Notes: generated by a model not told the origin, from the sequence alone. 64,000 bases of DNA from Phenylobacterium sp. (GCF_016124325.1 NZ_WGNY01000022.1:1-64000); one strand, 5' to 3'. Shown: positions 32,884 to 41,738, counted from the first letter of the stretch. A program made the numbers and translations.

Positions 32884-33228
32884 TCAAGGGCGTGTGCGCG
32901 CCGCCTCAAGCACCGGGCGGCTGATCTTCCTGGGCACGATCTGCGACCAGGCCTCCAGCAGGAGGTCGGCGAGTTCGGCCTCGTCGAGATGGGCGAGCTC
33001 GACCCAGCTCCAGTAGACGGTGGCCACCGGGCATTTCTCGAAGGTCTCGGGCCGGATCTCGAACAGCAGCTCCTGATGGCCGCGGTCGAGCTTCAGGATC
33101 GCGCGGCCGCCCTGGACGAGCGCGAAGGTCTTCTTGCCGACGTTGAACCAGGGATCGCCCTTGTAGGTGACCTCATGGGCGCCCGGCAGGGCCAGCGCGA
33201 GCCGGCGGAGGTCGTCGATCGTGCTGAT
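32884..33228 (-). CDS. MmcQ/YjbR-family protein with an ATC in place of a start codon
   Basis: The frame reads ISTIDDLRRLALALPGAHEV, then YKGDPWFNVGKKTFALVQGG, RGHQELLFEIRPETFEK and VYWSWVELAHLDEAELADLL, ending RTRP-stop. This is a complete MmcQ/YjbR protein of about 114 residues. No ATG, GTG or TTG is in frame at the front. The codon where the start should be is ATC (33226-33228), and a good GGGGAGG site sits seven bases upstream of it, 25 bp after the purB stop. Either the start was lost by mutation (a pseudogene) or a base is misread. Confidence 0.75.
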   Translation of the reverse strand: MSTIDDLRRLALALPGAHEVTYKGDPWFNVGKKTFALVQGGRAILKLDRGHQELLFEIRPETFEKCPVATVYWSWVELAHLDEAELADLLLEAWSQIVPRKISRPVLEAARTRP

Positions 33229-33253
33229 GGCCGCGCCTCCCCGTTCCGGCGGC

Positions 33254-34579
33254 CTATTCGGCGGCGGCCTTGGCGTGGGCGTCCTCGCCGAACACGCGGG
33301 CGAAGATGCGGTCGACGTTCTTGAAGTGGTAGTCGAGGTCGAACAGCGCCTCCAGCTCGGCGTCCGAGAGGGTGATCTCGGGATCGGCCTTCAGGAAGTC
33401 GAGGAAGGCGCCTTCGCCGCGCCAGACCTTCATGGCGTTGCGCTGGACGGCGGCGTAGCTGGCCTCGCGGCTCAGGCCCTTCTGGGTCAGGCCCAGCAGT
33501 ACGCGCTGGGAGTGGACCAGCCCGCCCAGGCGGTCGAGGTTCTTCGCCATGTTCTCGGGATAGACCACCAGCCGCTCGACCACGCCGGCCAGGCGGCGCA
33601 GCGCAAAGTCGAGGTGGACGGTGGCGTCGGGGCAGATGCCGCGCTCGACCGAGGAGTGGCTGATGTCGCGCTCGTGCCACAGGGCGACGTTCTCCATGGC
33701 GGGCACGACCGCCGAACGGACCAGGCGGGCGAGGCCCGTCAGGTTCTCGGTGAGGATCGGGTTGCGCTTGTGCGGCATGGCGCTGGAGCCCTTCTGGCCC
33801 GCGTCGAAGGGCTCCTCGGCTTCCAGCACCTCGGTGCGCTGCAGATGGCGGATCTCGACGGCCAGCCGCTCGATGGAGCTGGCGACCACCGCCAGGGCGG
33901 CGAAATAGGCGGCGTGCCGGTCGCGCGGGATCACCTGGGTCGAGACCGGCTCGACGGCGAGGCCCATCTTCGCGGCGACATAAGCCTCCACCTCGGGCGC
34001 CACGTTGGCGAAGGTGCCCACGGCGCCGGAGATGGCGCAGGTGGCGATCTCGAACTTGGCCATCGCCAGCCGCTCCTTGGCGCGCTGGAACTCGGCGTAG
34101 TGGCCGGCGAGCTTGAGGCCGAAGGTGGTGGGTTCGGCGTGGATGCCGTGGCTGCGGCCGACGGTGGGGGTGAAGCGGTGCTCGTAGGCGCGGCGCTTGA
34201 GCGCGGCCAGCACCATGTCGACGTCCTCGAGCAGGAGGTCGGTGGCGCGGGAAAGCTGCACGGCGAGGGTGGTGTCGTTGACGTCGGACGACGTCATGCC
34301 CTGGTGCAGGAAGCGCGCCTCGGGCCCCACCACCTCGGTGACGTGGGTCAGGAAGGCGATGACATCGTGCTTCACCTCGCGCTCGATCTCGTCGATGCGG
34401 TCGGCGTCCCAGATCGCGTCCTTGCCGCCGGCCCAGATGGCCTGCGCCGCCGCCTTGGGGATCACGCCGAGGTCGGCCATCGCGTCGGCGGCGTGGGCCT
34501 CGATCTCGAACATGATCTTGAAGCGGGTCTGGGGCGACCAGACCTCGGCGGCTTCCTTGCGGGCGTAGCGGGGGATCAT
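33254..34579 (-). CDS. purB: Adenylosuccinate lyase PurB
   Basis: The 441-residue enzyme cleaves SAICAR and adenylosuccinate with release of fumarate. The fumarase/aspartase-superfamily signature GSSAMPHKRNPI carries the catalytic serine. HQGMTSSDVNDTTLAVQLSR and TVGRSHGIHAEPTTFGLKLA are the other conserved blocks, with the general-acid His in the latter. The N-terminus MIPRYARKEAAEVWSPQTRF is standard. It heads a run with the MmcQ-like gene and is close to the purC-purQ operon, but separate from it. Confidence 0.97.
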   Translation of the reverse strand: MIPRYARKEAAEVWSPQTRFKIMFEIEAHAADAMADLGVIPKAAAQAIWAGGKDAIWDADRIDEIEREVKHDVIAFLTHVTEVVGPEARFLHQGMTSSDVNDTTLAVQLSRATDLLLEDVDMVLAALKRRAYEHRFTPTVGRSHGIHAEPTTFGLKLAGHYAEFQRAKERLAMAKFEIATCAISGAVGTFANVAPEVEAYVAAKMGLAVEPVSTQVIPRDRHAAYFAALAVVASSIERLAVEIRHLQRTEVLEAEEPFDAGQKGSSAMPHKRNPILTENLTGLARLVRSAVVPAMENVALWHERDISHSSVERGICPDATVHLDFALRRLAGVVERLVVYPENMAKNLDRLGGLVHSQRVLLGLTQKGLSREASYAAVQRNAMKVWRGEGAFLDFLKADPEITLSDAELEALFDLDYHFKNVDRIFARVFGEDAHAKAAAE

Positions 34580-34627
34580 GGGCCGGGTGTGAGTCCGGGC
34601 CCCCGAAGAGTCAAATGGTTTTGGACG

Positions 34628-35254
34628 TCAGACGAGGGCGACGCGCCGGCGGCGGAGGACGGCGCCGGCGGCGCCGAAGCCGGTGATCATCAGGGCCCAG
34701 GCGGCGGGCTCGGGCACCGCGGCCTGCTGGCCGGGGCCGCCGGTCTCCTGGTTGGTGGTCGGGCCGTCGGTCAGGCGGAAGCCCGGGGTCTCGCCGTCGG
34801 AACTGTCGGACGGGGCGAAGGCGGCGAAGCCGGCCGTGGCGCCCGGCTTGGGCGGCGGGACCAGTTCGAGCACCAGCACGAGGTCCCCGTCCTCAGGGTT
34901 CCAGGTGAACGCCTGGCCGCCGAAGGTGAGGGTGTCGCCGCCGATGCCGGCCATGAGGAACTTGCCCCAGGAGCCGACCTCCTCGCCGCCGATCTGGAAG
35001 CTGAGGCGGAACATCTTGCCGCTGAAGGCGCCGAGGATGCTGCGGTCGAGCGCGAGCTGGCCGACGCTGACCGGGCCCGAGCCGCCCGACCACGAATGGG
35101 TGTAGACGCCCTTTTCGTTGAAGCACGTCGACTTGCTGCAGCCGTCGCCCCAGCTGGCGTTGATGATGGTGGCGGCGGACGCCGGCGCGGCGACGGCCGC
35201 CACCGCGGCGGCGGCCATCCCTGCAATCGCTTTCAGCACCGTGCGCATCATCAT
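34628..35254 (-). CDS. PEPxxWA-CTERM exported protein, paralogue 1
   Basis: The 208-residue protein starts with a signal peptide (MMMRTVLKAIAGMAAAAVAA, cleavage near ASAAT) and ends with a sorting signal: VPEPAAWALMITGFGAAGAV followed by LRRRR. The mature domain has a close Cys pair (DGCSKSTCF) and a core with VGSWGKFLMAGIGG and LTFGGQAFTWNPEDG. PEPxxWA-CTERM proteins are anchored and processed by an exosortase, which is not encoded here. The gene is followed by a related copy at 35351. The role is unknown, often matrix or surface related. Confidence 0.88.
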   Translation of the reverse strand: MMMRTVLKAIAGMAAAAVAAVAAPASAATIINASWGDGCSKSTCFNEKGVYTHSWSGGSGPVSVGQLALDRSILGAFSGKMFRLSFQIGGEEVGSWGKFLMAGIGGDTLTFGGQAFTWNPEDGDLVLVLELVPPPKPGATAGFAAFAPSDSSDGETPGFRLTDGPTTNQETGGPGQQAAVPEPAAWALMITGFGAAGAVLRRRRVALV

Positions 35255-35350
35255 CCACCCACAAAACTCAGGTTGAGCGTGCGCACGCGTCGGTAGAAAT
35301 GCAATCGAGCGCGCTTGTGGGGAGATCGATCTTCCCCCGTCAGGGGAGAG

Positions 35351-35998
35351 TTAACCAAGACCTCCGGCGCGGGCGGCCTTGCGGCTGCGGCGGGCCATGG
35401 CCCCGACGGCGAGGAATCCGGTGATCCCGAGCAGCCAGGCCGACGGCTCGGGCGCCGCGGCGAGCGGGGCGCCCGCGGGCGGGCCGAACTCGGGCGGGGG
35501 GGCGACCGGCGCGGCCGGGCCGCCGCCGAGCACGAGCGGGCCGGCGCCGCCAGCGCCGCCGAACGCGGCGCTGCGCGCAAGACCGCCGCCGCCCGCGCCG
35601 GGCACGAGCACGTCGAGCTTGACCACGAGGTCGCCCATCTGCGGGTTCCAGGCCAGGCTCTTGCCGCCGACGGTGACGACGTCGCCGGAGAGCGCGGCCA
35701 CGACGAACGAGCCCCAGTCGCCCAGGGTCGTGCCGTCGGCGAGCTGGAAGCTGATCTTCACGAGGTTGCTCTGGTAGCCGCCCAGCAGGCTCTTGATGAG
35801 CTTGAGCGAGCCGATGGAGACCGGCCCGGAGAAGTCGGCGGCCGAGAAGGTCTGGGTGTAGGTGTGATTGTCATTGAGGCAGCCGCCCTTGGCGCAGAGG
35901 CTGTTGCTCCCCACCGTCAGCAATGTCGCGGCCTGGGCCCCCGGCGCGGCGGCGACCGCCAGCGTGACGGCGGCGGCGAGAACTATCCCCCTGGGCAT
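35351..35998 (-). CDS. PEPxxWA-CTERM exported protein, paralogue 2
   Basis: The ATG at 35998 opens a signal peptide (MPRGIVLAAAVTLAVAAAPG, then AQAATLL) and gives 215 residues. The core parallels the neighbour: a Cys pair (SLCAKGGCL), SGPVSIGSLKL, LGDWGSFVVAALSGDVVTVG and LAWNPQMGDLVVKLDVL. A Gly/Pro-rich linker leads to the C-terminal signal APEPSAWLLGITGFLAVGAM with a basic tail. The two genes are co-directional and look like a tandem duplication with a later change in linker length. Confidence 0.88.
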   Translation of the reverse strand: MPRGIVLAAAVTLAVAAAPGAQAATLLTVGSNSLCAKGGCLNDNHTYTQTFSAADFSGPVSIGSLKLIKSLLGGYQSNLVKISFQLADGTTLGDWGSFVVAALSGDVVTVGGKSLAWNPQMGDLVVKLDVLVPGAGGGGLARSAAFGGAGGAGPLVLGGGPAAPVAPPPEFGPPAGAPLAAAPEPSAWLLGITGFLAVGAMARRSRKAARAGGLG

Positions 35999-36131
35999 AC
36001 GAAACTCTCCGGCGAATCGGGCCGTGTCTCCCGACATGACCACAACTTGCGACGGGGCCGATTGGTTGCAACCGATTCGTGAGAATTCCGGTGCGATATC
36101 GCGCAATGGTAGAGTTTCGGGCGGAGGCGGC

Positions 36132-36164
36132 GGCCGGGACGCCCGAGCCCGGGGCGTTCCGGCC
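36132..36164 (-). terminator. Terminator-like hairpin after the MFS gene
   Basis: A 13-bp stem with one mismatch (GGCCGGGACGCCC / GGGCGTTCCGGCC) and a 7-base loop begins 21 bases after the MFS stop. There is no clear U tract, so it is a weak candidate. Confidence 0.4.
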
Positions 36165-36184
36165 GCGATCCGGACGCCGCCGGA

Positions 36185-37711
36185 TCAGTCGTTCGCGTCC
36201 TCGCCGCGTTCGACGCGGGCCTGGGCCAGCGCCTGCTTCAGCCCGAACGAGCCCAGCAGATAGTGGAACGCCGCCCACAGGCTGACCGCGTAGGCGACGA
36301 GGATCCCGTGCCGGGTGCCGAGCACGAGCGCGCCGCTGCAGGCGGCGGCGGCCTCGGCCGGGGCGCCCTTGGGCGCCGCGCCGCCGGGGCAGGCGGCCTG
36401 GAAGGCGCCGGGATCGGACTGGAAGAAGTGGCTGACCGCCGCCCACAGCCCGCCCTGGTCGGGATGGGCGTAGTGGAAGGCCGAGAAGTGGTCGATCACC
36501 CAGCCGGCGAAGGGCGGTCCGCCACCCAGCGCGATCAGGTTGAGGAAGAAGAACAGGATGGCGGTGGCCGTGGCGCGGCGATGCGTCGGCACCATGTTCT
36601 GCACCACGCCGAAGGTGGGGCCGAGGTAGACGTAGGAGAGCAGGCCGGGCAGCAGCAGGAACATCGCCGCCGTCTGCCAGGTGGAGGCGGTGTAGACGCC
36701 GACGATGAACGGATAGGCCGCCGCCACGCCGATGGCCGGCACCAGGGCGTACCAGCGGGCGCCGAACTTCGACAGCCGGTCGGTGAGGAAGCCCCCCGCC
36801 AGGGTGCCGATCCCCTGGGACAGGCCGGCCACGAGGCCGGTGATGAGCCCGACCTCGCCGTAGCTGAGGTGGAAGGTGCGCAGGAAGTAGGGCGGGGCGA
36901 ACTGGCCGCCGCCGTAGCCGGCGAACGACACCAGGGTGACGCCCAGCACCATGTTGAGCACCGGCCACTTGCCGAACAGGGTGGCGACGACCGCGCCGAT
37001 CTCCTTGAACTCGGCGCTCAGCGAATAGGGCGCGCGGGCGGGCGCGTCGGGGCTGACGTCCTCGGCCAGGCTGGGGTGCGGCTCGGGCTCGGAGTGGCCG
37101 CGCGGCGGCTCCTTGACCAGCAGCTTGAGCAGGATGGCGATGGCCACGCCGGGCAGGCCCACCAGCATGAAGGCCGTGCGCCAGGTGAAGTGGTCCAGCA
37201 TCTGGCCGCCGATCACCGCGCCCAGCATCGAGCCCAGCGGGATGCCGAACGAATAGACCGCCAGGGCCGAGGCGCGCTTGTTGCGCTCGAAGTAGTCGCT
37301 GATCAGGGAGTGGGCCGGCGGCGACAGCCCCGCCTCGCCCACGCCGACTCCGAACCGGTAGGCCGCCAGGGTGACGAAATTGGCCGCCGTGCCGCAGAGC
37401 GCGGTGAAGCCCGACCAGATGACGATGGCGCCGGTGATGATGTTGACCCGGCTGAACCGCTCGGCGAAGCGCGCGATCGGGATGCCGAGCAGGGTGTAGA
37501 GGAGCGCGAAATAGAGCCCGCCCAGCAGGCCGAGCTGGGTGTCGGTGATCTTCAGGTCGACTTTGATCGCCTGGCCGATGGTGGCGATGATCGTGCGGTC
37601 GATGAAGTTGAGCGTGTAGGCCACCACCAGGAGGATCAGGACCAGACGCTTGTAGCCGTCGGAATAATGCGGTCGCGCCGCCGTTGGCGCGGCGGCGGTG
37701 GCGTCTGTCAT
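36185..37711 (-). CDS. MFS transporter, spinster-like family
   Basis: The ATG at 37711 follows a GGGGGAG site and gives 508 residues with 12 predicted spans. The first span and loop (LVAYTLNFIDRTIIATIGQ, ITDTQLGLLGGLYFALLYTL) and YRFGVGVGEAGLSPPAHSLI are the spinster/sphingolipid-transporter-like branch, very common in Caulobacterales and sphingomonads. A loop insert rich in Cys and Ala (about 440-475) precedes the last span. The substrate is unknown, with aromatic or lipid-like solutes likely. A second member lies at 45839, with a similar start and GVGEAG motif. Confidence 0.93.
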   Translation of the reverse strand: MTDATAAAPTAARPHYSDGYKRLVLILLVVAYTLNFIDRTIIATIGQAIKVDLKITDTQLGLLGGLYFALLYTLLGIPIARFAERFSRVNIITGAIVIWSGFTALCGTAANFVTLAAYRFGVGVGEAGLSPPAHSLISDYFERNKRASALAVYSFGIPLGSMLGAVIGGQMLDHFTWRTAFMLVGLPGVAIAILLKLLVKEPPRGHSEPEPHPSLAEDVSPDAPARAPYSLSAEFKEIGAVVATLFGKWPVLNMVLGVTLVSFAGYGGGQFAPPYFLRTFHLSYGEVGLITGLVAGLSQGIGTLAGGFLTDRLSKFGARWYALVPAIGVAAAYPFIVGVYTASTWQTAAMFLLLPGLLSYVYLGPTFGVVQNMVPTHRRATATAILFFFLNLIALGGGPPFAGWVIDHFSAFHYAHPDQGGLWAAVSHFFQSDPGAFQAACPGGAAPKGAPAEAAAACSGALVLGTRHGILVAYAVSLWAAFHYLLGSFGLKQALAQARVERGEDAND

Positions 37712-37932
37712 GGATGGCTCCCCCGAAACTGTCACTCAGAGGCCGCCCTGCGCGGACGGCGTTGTTGTCGTTGGGCGCACGTTAGCCGCGGATTGGAAAG
37801 TACGGTAGGCCCCCCGATAGCGAGGCCAGCGAGACGAGGCGCCGTGAGGGGCGCCCAGATTGGGAATGCGCTAGCCAACGATTTGACTAAGACTAACTAT
37901 TTGGATCACCTCAGCCCGTAAGGGTGTTGCAG

Positions 37933-39420
37933 ATGTCGGCAACTGAGAGGCGAATTGAGGTGGGCGAAGGGGCGGCGGCGCGGACGGCCTCGAGCCTGCT
38001 GGTCTTCGTGGTTGCAGCAGCCCTTGTCGTGCTGGTGGCGGGATGGGGGTTTGGGGTGGACGCCCTGGTGCGCGGACGCGCCGGCCTCGCGGCCACCATG
38101 CCCAGTACGGCCCTGGCCTTCGTTCTGGTCGCGGCCAGCCTGCTCTGGATCCAGCTCGGGCCGGGGGGCGCCGCGCCCGCGCTGACGGCCGCCGCCGTCA
38201 TCGCCATCTATGCATTGGCCAGCCTCGGCGGGCGGGTCTTCCTCTCGTTGAAGGGTTTCGACGCCTTGGCGCCGCTGGGCCCCCCCGCCCTGCCGAGCGA
38301 TGGAACCTCGCCGGCGACGTCGATGTGCTTCCTGTTGGCGTCGGCCTGCCTGGTGGCGCTCGCGACCGGAACGGGCGTGCGCTTTTTGACCGTCTGCGCC
38401 ACGCTCGGCCTTACCGCCGGTCTGATCGCGGTGACGGGATACGCGTTCGGCGCGCAGGCGCTGTATCGATCGCAGTTTTTCACGGCGATGGGCCTGCCGA
38501 CGGCGATCGGCTTTGTCGCGCTTTTCATCGCCGTGATGCTGTTGCGCCCGACGCGCGGGTGGATCGGCGTCCTGATCGGGCCCGGGCCGGGCAGCGCCGG
38601 GGCGCGGAGGATGGCGCCGGTGGTGGTGCTGACGCCGGTCGTGTTGAGCGCCGCCGTCCTCTTCCTGCGCCGCAACGGCCTGGCGGACCCGGATTTCCGG
38701 CTAAGCCTCTACATGGTCATCCTGATCACGATCCTGGCCGCAGCGGTGCTGCGCAACGCAGACCTGGAGAACCGCACCGCCGCCCTGCTTGCGGAGCGTG
38801 CAGAAGAACTGACCAGGGCGCTGCAGCGGAACCAGCTGCTGCTGCGGGAAGTTTACCACCGGGTCAGAAACAATCTGCAGCAGGTCAACGCGCTGCTCCT
38901 GATCGAAGCGGGGCCGGCGCCCGACCCACAGGTGCGGGCCGGGTTCGACGCGACGGCGAACCGCATCGTCGCCCTGAGCCGGGTCCATTCGATCATGGTG
39001 TCCTCGACGGACGAAGCCCGGCTGGGCCTGGGGGTGTTCCTGAATGACCTCTGCGGTGTGCTGGGGCGATCGCGCGTGGGCGGCCCGGCAAGCGTGAGGG
39101 CGGTCGTAGACGGTGACGATCTGATGCTGGACGTCGACACGGCGGTCTCGCTGGGCCTGCTGATCAACGAATTGATTGGCCCCGACAGGCCGGACAGCGG
39201 CGACGTCGAGGTGCGGCTCACTCGACGGGAGGCTCGATGCAAGGTGCGGATCGTCCATGCCTCCGAGGCGGCGGCCCCGCCGCCGACCGAAGCGTCGCGG
39301 CGCATTATCCGCGCGCTGGTCGCCCAGCTCGGCGGAGAGCCGAACGAAGCCGATGTCGACGCCAGAACCGTTTCGCTGCGCATGGCCCGACGACTGCCGG
39401 AGGAACAGCGGGATGTATGA
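37933..39420 (+). CDS. Membrane HisKA_2 histidine kinase with degenerate ATPase domain
   Basis: The ATG at 37933 gives 495 residues. Eight or nine hydrophobic spans fill residues 20-275 and no soluble sensor domain is seen. The phosphoacceptor motif is intact (LREVYHRVRNNLQQVNALLL, His309). In the catalytic part only the start of the N box remains (LLINELIGPDRP, Asn412). The usual NAxKH and the G1/G2 boxes are replaced by unrelated text (RIVHASEAAAPPPTEASRRI). It may not bind ATP and may act as a phosphotransfer or signal-relay protein. The next gene, overlapping by 8 bp, is a receiver. Confidence 0.85.
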   Translation: MSATERRIEVGEGAAARTASSLLVFVVAAALVVLVAGWGFGVDALVRGRAGLAATMPSTALAFVLVAASLLWIQLGPGGAAPALTAAAVIAIYALASLGGRVFLSLKGFDALAPLGPPALPSDGTSPATSMCFLLASACLVALATGTGVRFLTVCATLGLTAGLIAVTGYAFGAQALYRSQFFTAMGLPTAIGFVALFIAVMLLRPTRGWIGVLIGPGPGSAGARRMAPVVVLTPVVLSAAVLFLRRNGLADPDFRLSLYMVILITILAAAVLRNADLENRTAALLAERAEELTRALQRNQLLLREVYHRVRNNLQQVNALLLIEAGPAPDPQVRAGFDATANRIVALSRVHSIMVSSTDEARLGLGVFLNDLCGVLGRSRVGGPASVRAVVDGDDLMLDVDTAVSLGLLINELIGPDRPDSGDVEVRLTRREARCKVRIVHASEAAAPPPTEASRRIIRALVAQLGGEPNEADVDARTVSLRMARRLPEEQRDV

Positions 39421-39781
39421 GGCCGCCAAGGTCGCCATCGTCGACGACGATTTCCTGATCGTGGAGTATCTGCGCGCCGTCTGCCAGGGCGCGGGATGCG
39501 AAGTGGTGGGCGTCGCCGGCGACGGCAGAGCGGCCATGGCGATGATCGAGGAGGCGCGACCGACGCATGTCCTGCTGGACTACAGACTGGGCGCCGGACC
39601 CGACGGCGTGGACGTCAGCCGGTATGTGCGTGCGCGGGGCCTCGATCCGACGGTGATCTTCATCACCGGTTCGACAGAGCCGGAGACGCTGAATCGGCTG
39701 GAGGCCGAAGCGCCGTACAAGGTTCTCATCAAGCCGATCTCGCCTGACGAACTGACCGGGGCTCTGCGCGGCGCGGCGTAG
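39413..39781 (+). CDS. Single-domain response regulator
   Basis: The ATG at 39413 overlaps the end of the kinase gene by 8 bp and has GGAGGAAC upstream. The 122-residue receiver has an acidic pocket (AIVDDDFLIVEYL), phospho-Asp56 (HVLLDYRLG), Thr/Ser in FITGS and Lys107 (VLIKPIS). No output domain is present, so it should act by protein contact, as CheY- or Spo0F-like proteins do. It is the probable partner of the kinase-like membrane protein just upstream. Confidence 0.92.
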   Translation: MYEAAKVAIVDDDFLIVEYLRAVCQGAGCEVVGVAGDGRAAMAMIEEARPTHVLLDYRLGAGPDGVDVSRYVRARGLDPTVIFITGSTEPETLNRLEAEAPYKVLIKPISPDELTGALRGAA

Positions 39782-39800
39782 GAGCCGTTCACCCGCGGCC

Positions 39801-40400
39801 TCAAGGACCGGGGGCGTCGCGTTCGAGCCGGCGCGCGCCGGGGGAATAGCGCTGCTCGTCGGTCTCGCTGAGCATGACCGCGGTCTCGCCCAGGGGGCGG
39901 TTGAGCAGCGTGCCGCCGCCGAAGCGCCAGCCTTCGTCGGAGAGCGCCATGGCGGCGTACTCGGGCTGGGCCGGGGCGGCCTTGCCGTAGCGGGTGCGCA
40001 GGATGAAGACCACGTAGGGCACGTCGCGCCGATAGCAGTGGCCCTGTTCGGTGCAGGGGAGCTGGCGGGCCTCGACGGCCGCGCGGCCGGAGACCTCGAC
40101 GTCGAGCAGGCCGCCGTTGCGATGGGCGGCCCGGCGCATGGCCTTGCGCCAGCGCGGCAGGTTGGTCCAGCGGCGCAGGCGCGGGTCGGTGAGGCGCCAC
40201 TGGGCGGGGTAGTCGCCGGCGCGGAAGGCGGCGATCCAGGCCTGCAGGGCGGCGTGCGCCGCCTCAACGTCGGCCGGTGTGGCGCCGGCCGGCCAGTCCG
40301 GGCGCAGCGGCGCGGGCGCGGCGCGGGCGGCCGCGCCGGCGGCGACGCCGACGGCGAAGAGGCCCGCGCCCAGCAGGCGGCGGCGTCCGGGGTCGGGCAA
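39801..40400 (-). CDS. Exported hypothetical protein, DUF4019-like
   Basis: The 199-residue protein starts MPDPGRRRLLGAGLFAVGVA, which could be a Tat-type (RRRLLG) or Sec signal with cleavage near ARAAPAP. The mature region (HAALQAWIAAFRAGDYPAQW, RKAMRRAAHRNGG, VPYVVFILRTRYGKAAPAQ, SDEGWRFGGGTLLNRP) looks like the NTF2-like DUF4019 pattern. A Cys pair (PCTEQGHC) may form a disulfide. Periplasmic location is inferred. It is convergent with the receiver gene. Family assignment is tentative. Confidence 0.75.
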   Translation of the reverse strand: MPDPGRRRLLGAGLFAVGVAAGAAARAAPAPLRPDWPAGATPADVEAAHAALQAWIAAFRAGDYPAQWRLTDPRLRRWTNLPRWRKAMRRAAHRNGGLLDVEVSGRAAVEARQLPCTEQGHCYRRDVPYVVFILRTRYGKAAPAQPEYAAMALSDEGWRFGGGTLLNRPLGETAVMLSETDEQRYSPGARRLERDAPGP

Positions 40401-40646
40401 GGGGCGGCTCCGGTCCAGGAAGGTCGCGTCACAATCGGCCGGCCCGGCGCGCCAGGCCAGCGCCGCCGCGACGACCGGCGCGGTTCGCGCGACGGCAGGA
40501 GGGGGCGGAGCGACCCGAAATGGCCGCCGCCCGCGCGGCCACCATGCCGAGCGCGGCGATCGCGTTGGCGCTGGCCTTGCGGACGTCGAGCCGCAGGAAC
40601 TCGGCCGGGCGCCGGTGGTTGTCCATTCCGGGGGAAGGAGAACGGC

Positions 40647-40847
40647 ATGGAATACCGCTTCGTGGCTCTCGATTCGTCGGGCAAGGCCATGCGCTCGGAG
40701 GACTGGCGCTGCGCCTCGGACGCCGAGGCCATGGAGCGCGCGGTTCGCGAGAGGCCGTCGTTCGGCGCCGAGGTGTGGCGCGGCGGCATGCGGCTGGGCG
40801 CGGTGGCCGGGCCGCTGAGCCGCCGACCCTTCGGCGGGGACGGCTGA
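40647..40847 (+). CDS. Small hypothetical protein (66 residues)
   Basis: The start ATG has AAGGAG eight bases upstream. The product begins MEYRFVALDSSGKAMRSEDW and has SDAEAMERAV and FGAEVWRGGMRLGAV. The alternation of strand, helix and strand with a Trp in the third strand suggests a small DUF-type alpha/beta domain. No signal peptide. The family is not recognised, but base and codon use are typical of the window, so it is likely real. Confidence 0.65.
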   Translation: MEYRFVALDSSGKAMRSEDWRCASDAEAMERAVRERPSFGAEVWRGGMRLGAVAGPLSRRPFGGDG

Positions 40848-40960
40848 GGGCGAACGGCTCGTTGTTTCCTATTTGTTCTTGATCCCGACAGGCTGCCGCC
40901 GCTAGGCTGGCCATGACCGGCGCCGAGGCCGGCCGCCCATCGCGATCGTCAGGAGACGCC

Positions 40961-41515
40961 GTGACCACGCTGCCCGACCGGCCGAACACCGCCCTGCTGG
41001 TGGTGGATGTGCAGACCAAGGTGATGGCGAACGGGGCGGGCCGCGACGCGGTGGTGGCCAACATCGGCCGGCTGGTGGCGGCGGCGCGCGCCGCCGGAAC
41101 GCCGGTGGTCTGGGTGCAGCACATCAGCGACGAGCTGCCGAAGGGCAGCGAGGCCGGCGCCATCGTGGCCGAGCTGGACCCCCGGCCCGACGAGCCCCTG
41201 GTGGAGAAGGCCTATGGCGACGCCTTCGAGGACACCTCGCTGGAGGCCGTGCTGGCCGGGCGGGGCGTCGGCCGGCTGATCGTGGCGGGCGCCCAGACCG
41301 ACGCCTGCATCCGCTCGACCCTGCACGGGGCGCTGGCCCGCGGCTACGACGCGATCCTGGTGAAGGACGCCCACACGACCGAGGACCTGAGCCAGTGGGG
41401 CGCGCCGCCGCCGGAGCAGGTGATCGCCCACACCAATCTGTACTGGAGGTTCCAGACCGCGCCGGGCCGCACCGCCGGAACCGTGGCGACGGCGGACGTG
41501 GAGTTCGGGGGGTAG
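40961..41515 (+). CDS. Isochorismatase-like cysteine hydrolase
   Basis: I chose the GTG at 40961 because AGGAGA lies four to nine bases before it; an ATG 16 codons upstream has no site. The 184-residue protein carries the triad of the family: Asp16 (LLVVDVQ), Lys83 (LVEKAYGDAF) and Cys116 (TDACIRSTLHGA). The cis-peptide region (IVAGAQTD) is also present. Members hydrolyse amides such as nicotinamide, N-carbamoyl compounds or isochorismate. The substrate here is unknown. Confidence 0.9.
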   Translation: MTTLPDRPNTALLVVDVQTKVMANGAGRDAVVANIGRLVAAARAAGTPVVWVQHISDELPKGSEAGAIVAELDPRPDEPLVEKAYGDAFEDTSLEAVLAGRGVGRLIVAGAQTDACIRSTLHGALARGYDAILVKDAHTTEDLSQWGAPPPEQVIAHTNLYWRFQTAPGRTAGTVATADVEFGG

Positions 41516-41588
41516 GGGGGCGCCTCTGCCTCCCCCCTCCCGCCATTGCCGCCGCGATGGGGGAGGTTGCTGGTTCCGCTCGACCCGG

Positions 41589-41738
41589 TGTCATCCCGGT
41601 TTCGGCGCAGCCGAAGACCGGGACCCATGGGCGTCGATGCTGGGGGTGACTCGCGGCGGCGGCGCCACGGACGCCCTGGCCGGCGAGAGCGCTCATGGGT
41701 CCCGGTCTTCCGCGCGGGGCGCGGAAACCGGGATGACA
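41589..41738. repeat. Facing pair of family B repeats, second location
   Basis: TGTCATCCCGGTTTCGGCGC to GACCGGGACCC (41589-41626) faces GGGTCCCGGTCTTCCGCGCG to GAAACCGGGATGACA (41697-41738), exactly as at 401-544. It lies between the convergent isochorismatase-like and hybrid kinase genes. Confidence 0.8.

Noticed and set aside
40871..40885. Near match to an SOS box (GTTT-CCTATTT-GTTC) upstream of the isochorismatase-like gene
   Set aside because: The first half-site is GTTT and not GTTC, and the distance to the gene is large, so I do not count it.
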